From Acidobacteriota bacterium (GTDB taxonomy: Bacteria; Acidobacteriota; Thermoanaerobaculia; Multivoradales; JAHEKO01), in NCBI GenBank assembly GCA_024638355.1, contig JAHEKO010000087.1, forward strand, positions 1 to 10,771: DNA of 10,771 bases, written 5' to 3'. Positions 1-4,886 of this stretch are shown here, piece by piece. Each line of letters opens with the position of its first letter. Position 1 is the stretch's first letter. The position numbers were made by a program, and so were the translations under genes. Below the pieces are notes generated by a model. That model had not been told where the DNA came from and did no database searches. It saw only the letters and a program-made list of their open reading frames with translations.

Positions 1-789
1 CCAGCCGTCGACGGCTACCGGAGCGGGAGCGCTCCAACCGCTCTCGCCGCGCCTGACGAAGGAGGTGTCGCGCACCTCGCTCTCGCTCCGGTCGCGGTAG
101 ACGACGTACGGGCCCGCCTCCGACACTCCGGCATCGGTCGAGCAGCACTCGCAGACCCGGTCGTCGAGGAGCTCGACCTCGCCGACGCCCTCGAGCCCGA
201 CCGCGGCGGTGCGTACGCTCATCGGGCCGCCGTCGGCCATGGCACGGCCGTCCAGCCAGAACGCCCGCAGGCCGGCTCCCTCACGGACCCACGACACGAA
301 GCCGTGCTCGGTGTCGGTCTCGTCGTCGTTGAGCCTGCCGATCGCCTTCCAGGTGTCGCCGCCGTCCGTCGAGCGCGCCAGGTAGATCGAGTAGGCGTAG
401 GTGTCCGCCGCGGTCTTGGCCAGCCAGTGGGCGTAGAGGGTGCCGTCGGCGGCGCGTGCGGCCGCCGGCACGTCCGCCCAGTTGGCGAACAGGCCGTTCC
501 CTTCGACGATCACCACCGGAGCGCTCCAGGCGCCGTCGGCGAAGCGGGCGAATTGCACCCGATGGCCGGCCTCGGGCTCGGATCCGCGCGGCTCGATCCA
601 GGTCAGCAGAAGGCCGTCGGCATCGGCCCAAAGCTCCGGAGCGAATGCTCCCTCTCCCGCCGGCGGGTCGATCCCGCCGCCATCCTCGACCGCGTGCCGC
701 CGTACGTCGACCTCACCGACGAAGCCGTCGCCGCAGCCGCCGAGCGCGATCAGTGCAAGGGCGACGGCTAGCGAGGGCTTTCGCATCAT
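1..789 (-). CDS. Sialidase-fold (BNR/Asp-box) lipoprotein, C terminus cut by window edge
   Basis: The first 263 residues are visible; the gene runs off the left edge. The N terminus has a short basic start, a hydrophobic stretch and a lipobox (LGGC, Cys19), so it is predicted to be exported and lipid-anchored. An Asp-box (STDGGDTW, residues 140-147) is typical of sialidase/BNR six-bladed beta-propellers. Further signatures are EHGFVSWV (161-168), WLDGR (178-182) and a cysteine cluster RVCECC (211-216), a combination I recall from proteins annotated as exo-alpha-sialidase in environmental genomes. No sialidase catalytic residues can be assigned, so carbohydrate hydrolysis is not established and a binding role is equally possible. 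Two adjacent ATGs (789, 786) are possible starts. Neither has a good Shine-Dalgarno sequence; a -10-like TATTGT lies only 10 bases upstream, so the transcript may be leaderless. The preceding gene ends 150 bases upstream. Confidence 0.85.
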   Translation of the reverse strand, partial: MMRKPSLAVALALIALGGCGDGFVGEVDVRRHAVEDGGGIDPPAGEGAFAPELWADADGLLLTWIEPRGSEPEAGHRVQFARFADGAWSAPVVIVEGNGLFANWADVPAAARAADGTLYAHWLAKTAADTYAYSIYLARSTDGGDTWKAIGRLNDDETDTEHGFVSWVREGAGLRAFWLDGRAMADGGPMSVRTAAVGLEGVGEVELLDDRVCECCSTDAGVSEAGPYVVYRDRSESEVRDTSFVRRGESGWSAPAPVAVDGW

Positions 790-799
790 TCCCGAGCGG

Positions 800-805
800 A
801 CAATA
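800..805 (-). promoter_or_regulatory. Possible -10 element of the BNR lipoprotein gene
   Basis: The minus strand reads TATTGT (4 of 6 matches to TATAAT), 10 bases before the first ATG at 789. No clear -35 box is seen at the usual distance. With a normal -10 to start-site distance, transcription would begin only a few bases before the ATG, which would fit the absence of a ribosome-binding site. This is a weak call on one short motif. Confidence 0.25.
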
Positions 806-939
806 CCGCACGCGGAAGCACCCGCTGCCCACCCTCCGGCGGCCTCCCATCGGGGCTGCTCGGCTGCGGAGAGCAGGTCGTTGTCCGGACGACGGCGATC
901 ACGACAGCGACGCCGGATTCTCGCCTACCGACTTCGACC

Positions 940-1263
940 TCAGCGTCGGGGGCGCCGGCCGCGGCCGAGGTCGCGATCGTCGAACGAGCCGAAATCGAGC
1001 GCGTCCTCCCAGCTCAGCTCGCGCAGTCGCCGCCTCTCGCCACGACCGCGGTGGCGAGAGCCCGAGTTGCGGAAGTAGCGGTCGAACTCCGCGTCGGAAT
1101 CGTCCTCCGGGAGATCGGCGAACGCGAAGCCGCTCGCGAGCTCCGTTTCGTAGTCGTCGGCGACGAACGCATCGGAGAGGTCGTCGCTGAGGGGAGTCTC
1201 TCCCTTCGGCTCGAGCCGATCGCGATCGAGTTTGGTCGAGTCATCCAGTGGCTGCATGCTCAT
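940..1263 (-). CDS. Small highly charged protein of unknown function (107 aa)
   Basis: I do not recognise this protein. Charge is strongly segregated. Residues 1-63 are acidic (clusters SDDLSD at 26-31 and PEDDSDAEF at 52-60), 65-82 are basic (RHRGRGERRR), 83-98 are acidic again with a SWEDALDFGSFDD stretch, and the tail is arginine-rich (GRGRRPRR). There is no signal peptide or membrane segment; much of it is probably disordered, so it is likely cytoplasmic and could bind nucleic acid or a partner. The start is well supported: AGGAGGG at 1271-1277 lies 7 bases before the ATG at 1263. The start overlaps the last 23 bases of the upstream coiled-coil gene in another frame, which suggests translational coupling and joint expression. 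The strong ribosome-binding site is the main reason to believe it is real. Confidence 0.65.
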   Translation of the reverse strand: MSMQPLDDSTKLDRDRLEPKGETPLSDDLSDAFVADDYETELASGFAFADLPEDDSDAEFDRYFRNSGSRHRGRGERRRLRELSWEDALDFGSFDDRDLGRGRRPRR

Positions 1264-1720
1264 CAGGGTTCCCTCCTGGAGGGGGTGGGGTCCCGCGTAC
1301 GGGACGGTTCCTGCTATTCGTTCTGTTCCGAATCATCTGCGCGAGAAACCCGAGGTGCTCCTCGATCTCGGCACACGACTCCTGAAGCTGGTTCCACGCC
1401 TTGCCCGACCTCGGGTTCTCGGCGACGAGACTCGCCAGCCTGTGCTCGGCGTCCAGCGCGCGAAGCTCGAGCAGGTTGAGCAGGTAGCGACATTGGCCTC
1501 GCTCCCGGCGGCCCAGGCGATCGAGACGCCCGTTCAGGACCTCGATGGCCGAGGCCAGCCGATCCAGCCGGCGCCTGAAGGACTCGAGTCTGGTGTCGGA
1601 GCCCGACAGAGGCTGCGGTACGGCGGCGGGCAGCGGAGCTGGTCTTGCGCGCATCGGCCTGGCGATTGCGGAAGGCAAACGGCCTGCCAACCCACTGCAA
1701 CTCGCCGCGATCTGCTGCAA
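1241..1720 (-). CDS. Small coiled-coil protein of unknown function (up to 159 aa)
   Basis: I do not recognise a family. Residues about 41-75 have heptad-like leucines (LESFRRRLDRL, IEVLNGRLDRL), and about 76-132 form a second amphipathic helical region (YLLNLLELRALDAEHRL, then CAEIEEHLGFLAQMI), so it is probably an all-helical, oligomerising cytoplasmic protein. The C-terminal 25 residues are proline/glycine-rich and overlap the next gene. The start is uncertain. The longest frame begins at a TTG (1720) that lies inside a cluster of short repeats and has no ribosome-binding site. The first ATG (position 1654, residue 23 of the longest frame) gives 137 aa and would leave the repeats in the leader. 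It lies downstream of the sigma-54 activator gene on the same strand with 109 bases between them, and its stop overlaps the following gene by 23 bases. Cysteines occur at residues 8, 77 and 116. Confidence 0.6.
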   Translation of the reverse strand: MQQIAASCSGLAGRLPSAIARPMRARPAPLPAAVPQPLSGSDTRLESFRRRLDRLASAIEVLNGRLDRLGRRERGQCRYLLNLLELRALDAEHRLASLVAENPRSGKAWNQLQESCAEIEEHLGFLAQMIRNRTNSRNRPVRGTPPPPGGNPDEHAATG

Positions 1721-1730
1721 TTCACTGCAA
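1693..1730 (-). repeat. Three CTGCAA repeats spaced by 10 and 20 bases
   Basis: On the plus strand CACTGCAA occurs at 1693-1700 and 1723-1730, and the near copy TGCTGCAA at 1713-1720. Copy starts are 20 and 10 bases apart, close to whole helical turns, so all copies would face the same side of the DNA. They sit around the upstream end of the coiled-coil gene. This is compatible with an array of binding sites for a regulator, but no binding protein is identified, and the longest reading of the gene would place two of the copies inside coding sequence. Confidence 0.4.
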
Positions 1731-1756
1731 AGAAAATACTTAGACGAGGAGACACG

Positions 1757-1772
1757 AGCAACCGATCGGCCG
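1757..1772 (-). promoter_or_regulatory. Possible sigma-54 (-24/-12) promoter for the small-gene pair
   Basis: The minus strand reads CGGCCGATCGGTTGCT. It contains GG, ten bases, then GC, with GGC at the -24 element and TTGCT at the -12 element, as in the sigma-54 consensus TGGCACG-N4-TTGCW; the central CACG part does not match. Transcription would start near 1746 and run toward the coiled-coil gene. The adjacent upstream gene encodes a sigma-54 activator, which makes the site more credible. GG-N10-GC is common by chance in DNA this rich in G and C, and a sigma-70 reading is also possible (TTGCTC, 17 bases, TATTTT). Confidence 0.3.
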
Positions 1773-1786
1773 CGGGGCCAAGAAAA

Positions 1787-1804
1787 CGGGAACTCCGGAC
1801 CCCG
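1787..1804 (-). terminator. Weak terminator-like hairpin after the sigma-54 activator gene
   Basis: The minus strand reads CGGGGTCCGGAGTTCCCG followed by TTTTCTT. CGGG can pair with CCCG (4 base pairs plus a G-T pair) around a loop of about 8 bases, and the T-run follows directly. It starts about 25 bases after the activator stop codon. The stem is short, so termination would be partial at best; its position just before the promoter-like sequence fits a transcription-unit boundary. Confidence 0.3.
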
Positions 1805-1829
1805 ATCGAGCTCCAGAAATGGGAATTGA

Positions 1830-3266
1830 TCAGCCCGTTTTGGACCCGCCGGGGCGGTCCGTGCGGTACTCGCCCTTGCTCAATCCCAGCCGCTTCATCT
1901 TCGCGTAGAGCGTGCGCCGGTCGATGCCCGCGCGACGCGCGGCTTCGCCGACTCGGCCGCGCGATCGCTCGAGCAGCCGCTGGAGGTAGCCGCGCTCGAA
2001 CTCTTCGAGCACGCGCTCGCGCGCCTCGGCGAAGGGCCGGTCGTTCCAATCGGATCGGTCTCCCGCATCGCCGCCCGCCGCCGACTGGATCGCCCGGCCG
2101 GAGATCTCCTCGGGCAGCTCTTCGAGAGTCACCTCGCTGCCGTCGCAAAGGAGAACCGCGCGCTCGACGACGTTGATCAGCTCGCGGACGTTGCCGGGCC
2201 ACGAGTAGGCCTCGAGCGCCTCGCGGGCCTCGCGGCTCGCGCCGGCGACCTCCAGGCGATTCAGCTGCGTCCGAAACTGATCCAGGTAGGTGTCGACCAG
2301 CGGCAGGATGTCTTCGCGCCGCTCACGCAGCGGCGGCACGGTCAGGGTCATCACGCTGAGCCGGTAGTAGAGATCCTGGCGGAAGCTCTTCTCCTCCACC
2401 GCCGCGGCCAGATTCTGGTGGGTGGCGGACATGATGCGAACGTCGATCTCCAGCAGCTGCTCGCTGCCCAGCCGTTGGATCGCGCGCTCCTGCACCGCGC
2501 GCAGCAGCTTGACCTGGAGGTGGGGCGGCATCTCGCCGATCTCGTCGAGAAAGAGCGTCCCGCCGTGAGCCAGCTCGAAGGCTCCCCGGCGTGCCCGGCT
2601 GGCGCCGGTGAACGCCCCCTTCTCGTGCCCGAAGAGCTCGCTCTCGAGCAGGGTCTCGGGCAGCGATCCCGGGTTGACCGCGACGAACGGCCCCGACCCG
2701 CGCGGCCCCTCGGCGTGGATGGCGCGCGCGAGCCACTCCTTGCCGACCCCGGTCTCGCCGACGATAAAGAGCGACGTGTCCGCTTCGACGACCTTGGCGG
2801 CGGTGGCCAGAAGCGCGCTCATCGCCGGGCTGCGCGAAGAGAAATCGGAGAGGCGGGAGGTCCCCTTCTCGCGCTGGGCGATCATCTGACCGACGCGAGT
2901 GCGGCGGTGACGGGCGATCAGGACGCCCAGGGTCTTGCGCAGTCGAGAGCGCGACAGTCCGGGCGACAGCACCGACAGCGCCCCCGCCGCCAGCAGTCGG
3001 GCGCGCGCGTCGAGGTCGGTCAGCTCGGTGAGCACGATGACCTCGGGGCCCTCCGGGAGCGAGCGGATGCCGGCAATCGCCCTCTCGGGCGGCGGTGGCA
3101 GCTCGCTGGTGGTCGTGAGCAGCAGATCGAACGCCGCCTGCGGCAGGTCGTCCCAGGCGGGGACGGCCTCACCCTCGAGCACCAGGACTTCGAGATCCTC
3201 CAGTGCGCGCGCCAGCCGCTCGCGGAGCTCCGCGTCCGCCACCAGCAGCAGGGCCCGGATCAGCAC
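1830..3266 (-). CDS. Sigma-54-dependent transcriptional activator with degenerate receiver domain
   Basis: A 478-aa NtrC-type regulator that should remodel RNA polymerase holding sigma-54. Domains in order: a receiver-like region (1-120); an AAA+ sigma-54 interaction domain (about 143-385) with Walker A GETGVGKE (170-177), GAFTGA (217-222), Walker B GTLFLDE (236-242), the arginine-finger region FRQDLYYRL (295-303) and WPGNVREL (356-363); and a Fis-type helix-turn-helix (about 433-462, RTLYAKMKRLGL at its end). The receiver is unusual. The phospho-acceptor position reads TTT (51-53), the conserved lysine before proline is Ser101, and only one of the N-terminal acidic pair remains (Asp11), while Thr80 is kept. 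Activation by phosphorylation is therefore unlikely. The start is GTG at 3266; an in-frame TAG lies 9 bases upstream, so it cannot be longer. No ribosome-binding site is seen. The dismutase gene ends 69 bases upstream. No histidine kinase is in the window. Confidence 0.95.
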   Translation of the reverse strand: MLIRALLLVADAELRERLARALEDLEVLVLEGEAVPAWDDLPQAAFDLLLTTTSELPPPPERAIAGIRSLPEGPEVIVLTELTDLDARARLLAAGALSVLSPGLSRSRLRKTLGVLIARHRRTRVGQMIAQREKGTSRLSDFSSRSPAMSALLATAAKVVEADTSLFIVGETGVGKEWLARAIHAEGPRGSGPFVAVNPGSLPETLLESELFGHEKGAFTGASRARRGAFELAHGGTLFLDEIGEMPPHLQVKLLRAVQERAIQRLGSEQLLEIDVRIMSATHQNLAAAVEEKSFRQDLYYRLSVMTLTVPPLRERREDILPLVDTYLDQFRTQLNRLEVAGASREAREALEAYSWPGNVRELINVVERAVLLCDGSEVTLEELPEEISGRAIQSAAGGDAGDRSDWNDRPFAEARERVLEEFERGYLQRLLERSRGRVGEAARRAGIDRRTLYAKMKRLGLSKGEYRTDRPGGSKTG

Positions 3267-3335
3267 CGGGAAACGCTATCACCGAGGGCGGGCGATGCCG
3301 AGGGCCTCCGGCAGATCCCGACTCATTGGCCGACC

Positions 3336-3920
3336 TCAGCCGCCGGCGATCACGCCGCAGCCGATCCGCCCGCCGGCGGCGCCGGTCGGCTGGGACTCGA
3401 GGTCGTCCGTGCCCTCGTGCAGGATCACCGCACGGCCGACGATCGAGGTCTCCTGACCCTCGGCCAGGGTGATCAGGTCGCTCGTCAGCGCGAGCGTGCC
3501 GCTACCGTCCTCGCCGATCTCGATGTTGCCGAGATCGCCGGAGTGCCGCTCGGCATCCGCCGGCCCACCGTGCGGAACACCGGCCGGGTTGAAGTGGCCG
3601 CCGGCCGAGGTGAAGTCGGCGGCGCTGCAGTCGCCCGCCTCGTGGATGTGCAGGCCACGGCTGCCGGCCGGCGCGCCCTGGATCGAGGCGGTGATGGTCA
3701 CCGGACCGCCGGCGGCCGACTGCTCGAAGTCGACGCTACCGCTCACGGTGAAGCCGTCGCGCGCTTGGAGGCTCGCCGAGGCGGTCACCATCTGCGGCTC
3801 CGGCGCCGCCGCGGGCTCCGGCGCGGCAGCCGGCTCGGGGGCGGCCGCCTCCTGACCTCCGCAGCCGGCGAGAATGACGACACCCATGATCAAGACCAGT
3901 CCGATTCCCTGAACGCGCAT
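3336..3920 (-). CDS. sodC: Cu/Zn superoxide dismutase, periplasmic lipoprotein
   Basis: A 194-aa copper/zinc superoxide dismutase that converts superoxide to oxygen and hydrogen peroxide outside the cytoplasm. A signal sequence ends in lipobox LAGC (Cys20), then comes an Ala-Pro-Glu linker of three AAAPEP units (25-42), then the dismutase domain (about 45-194). All key residues are present: copper ligands His91 and His93 (GLHIHEAGDC), bridging His109 (HFNP), zinc ligands His117, His126 and Asp129 (RHSGDLGNI), copper ligand His168 (ILHEGTDD), disulfide cysteines 98 and 188, and active-site Arg185 (GGRIGCGV). It should be active. The start ATG is supported by AGGAGGG at 3928-3934, 7 bases upstream. 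It is followed after 69 bases by the sigma-54 activator and preceded by a DUF3108-type gene 140 bases away. An inverted repeat lies in the leader. Confidence 0.96.
   Translation of the reverse strand: MRVQGIGLVLIMGVVILAGCGGQEAAAPEPAAAPEPAAAPEPQMVTASASLQARDGFTVSGSVDFEQSAAGGPVTITASIQGAPAGSRGLHIHEAGDCSAADFTSAGGHFNPAGVPHGGPADAERHSGDLGNIEIGEDGSGTLALTSDLITLAEGQETSIVGRAVILHEGTDDLESQPTGAAGGRIGCGVIAGG
3795..3848 (-). repeat. Three 18-base units coding the AAAPEP linker of the dismutase
   Basis: Three consecutive units encode AAAPEP three times, directly after the lipidated cysteine region. The units differ at several third codon positions, so this is an older or selected repeat rather than a fresh duplication. 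Such Ala-Pro-Glu linkers usually act as flexible or extended spacers between a lipid anchor and a folded domain. Confidence 0.8.
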
Positions 3921-3949
3921 CGTTCGACCCTCCTACGCTTCTTCCGTCG

Positions 3950-3966
3950 TTGGCAAAGAGCGCCAA
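3950..3966. promoter_or_regulatory. Inverted repeat TTGGC-N7-GCCAA upstream of the dismutase gene
   Basis: Perfect 5-base half-sites TTGGC and GCCAA are separated by 7 bases, 29 bases before the dismutase ATG. A weak -10-like TAGACT lies immediately upstream on the minus strand, which would put the repeat at the transcription start. It could be an operator or a small leader hairpin. The half-sites are short, so chance cannot be ruled out. Confidence 0.3.
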
Positions 3967-4007
3967 GTCTACACCTGCCGAGCCCCGAGCACCGGCGGGA
4001 TACCCGC

Positions 4008-4029
4008 GCGGCGGCCGGGCCCCCGCCGC
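4008..4029 (-). terminator. GC-rich hairpin between the DUF3108-type gene and the dismutase gene
   Basis: GCGGCGG (4008-4014) pairs perfectly with CCGCCGC (4023-4029) around an 8-base loop, a 7-base-pair all-GC stem about 30 bases after the stop codon of the upstream gene. There is no T-run on either side, so it is not a classical intrinsic terminator. It may slow polymerase or protect the 3' end of the transcript. Confidence 0.35.
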
Positions 4030-4060
4030 CCCGGGCGAAACCAAAGAACCCACGACCAGG

Positions 4061-4798
4061 CTACGGGCTCGACGCCGGCGTGTCGACCAACGTCATCCTC
4101 AGCCGGCCGAGGCTCTGCGAGTAGAGGATCTCGAGCGGCACGGCGGCCTCGTCGTCGGTCAGCCAGATGTCGGCCTGCCCCTTCCAGCGGCGCTGGTTGG
4201 GCTCCCTGATTCCGCGAATGGCGACGTGACGGACGGTCACCTCGCGGCTTCCCAGGAGGCGACGCTCGAGGCCGTCCGACGAGACCGTGACCGGATAGAG
4301 CTTTTCATCGGACCAGATCGTTCGGCGCTCGGCCTCGGCGGGCGGCGAGAAGCGCAGCAGCTGGAGTCCGCCGAGAACATCGATGACCGCGAGCTCCTCG
4401 AGATTCCAGCTCTCGTTCTTCTTCTTCTTCCTGAAGTGCAAGGTCTCGGTCGCCTTCACCGATCGCCAGGAGCCGAGGTCGACCAGCGTCTCGTACTTCC
4501 AGAAGTCGCCCTCCCTGGCCTGCTCCGAGGTGGCGGTGAAGGCGACCTCGAGCCGGCCGTACGGCTCGACGCGCAGCTCCATCCACGCGTCGCCGGTGGT
4601 CGGCAGCAGCCGGAGCAGCCGCGAGATCACTCCGGAGAGACCCTCGAGCCGCCAGCGATAGTGCAGCCGCTCCGACCGCGGCTCGCCGGAGGGCGGCTCG
4701 CCGGAGGGCGGCTCCCCGGTGCCGGCGCCGCGACCCGCGCTGCTCGTCAACAGCACGATCGAAAGGGCCACGAGAGCTCTGTTCATCTCACTTGTCAT
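4061..4798 (-). CDS. Secreted DUF3108-type protein
   Basis: 245 aa from the chosen start. A hydrophobic segment (ALVALSIVLLTSSAG) is a probable Sec signal peptide, followed by a repeated Gly-Glu-Pro-Pro-Ser linker and a domain ending in ADIWLTDDEAAVPLEI (209-224) and a LGRLRMTLV strand. The W-L-T-D-D-E ... P pattern followed by a final beta strand is the hallmark of DUF3108 proteins, predicted periplasmic beta-rich proteins of unknown molecular role. Three in-frame ATGs are possible (4831, 4798, 4786). I chose 4798 because GGAG lies 9 bases upstream; 4786 gives an equally good signal peptide, and 4831 would put many polar residues before it. An Arg-Lys4-Asn patch sits mid-protein. It is divergent from the M14 peptidase gene, and the dismutase gene follows 140 bases downstream on the same strand. 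No function is claimed. Confidence 0.82.
   Translation of the reverse strand: MTSEMNRALVALSIVLLTSSAGRGAGTGEPPSGEPPSGEPRSERLHYRWRLEGLSGVISRLLRLLPTTGDAWMELRVEPYGRLEVAFTATSEQAREGDFWKYETLVDLGSWRSVKATETLHFRKKKKNESWNLEELAVIDVLGGLQLLRFSPPAEAERRTIWSDEKLYPVTVSSDGLERRLLGSREVTVRHVAIRGIREPNQRRWKGQADIWLTDDEAAVPLEILYSQSLGRLRMTLVDTPASSP
4416..4430. repeat. (TTC)5 microsatellite within the DUF3108-type gene
   Basis: Five TTC units on the plus strand read as GAA-type triplets on the coding strand and encode part of an Arg-Lys4-Asn run. The low-GC tract stands out from its surroundings. Because the unit is three bases long, slippage would change lysine number without shifting frame. Confidence 0.7.
4680..4719. 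repeat. Tandem 15-base repeat coding the Gly-Glu-Pro-Pro-Ser linker
   Basis: Two identical 15-base units (4680-4694 and 4695-4709) and a partial third (4710-4719, one mismatch) encode the linker behind the signal peptide of the DUF3108-type protein. Exact identity, including third codon positions, suggests recent slippage duplication, so copy number may vary between strains. Confidence 0.85.
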
Positions 4799-4886
4799 TC
4801 TCCCGCACTCCGGCCGCTCGCCCGAACCCATGGGAAGGTCAGGTTAAACTGCCGACTCTTCACGCTCCCCGTTCTTCGGAGGCCTC
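4787..4886. promoter_or_regulatory. Divergent promoter region between the DUF3108-type gene and the M14 peptidase gene
   Basis: The two genes start back to back within about 90-100 bases, so both promoters must lie here. The only AT-rich spot is GGTTAAACTG near 4845. TTAAACT could serve as a -10 for the plus-strand peptidase, and its near-palindromic complement could serve the minus-strand gene. No convincing -35 boxes are seen. The peptidase ribosome-binding site GGAGG is at 4878-4882, 4 bases before the ATG. Confidence 0.35.

Noticed and set aside
304..771. Plus-strand frames within 304-1190
   Set aside because: They lie opposite the lipoprotein and small charged genes and show no motif or signal peptide.
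2418..4124. A 568-codon plus-strand frame opposite the activator and dismutase genes
   Set aside because: It is antisense to two well-supported genes and has no recognisable motif; it is a shadow of their codon bias.
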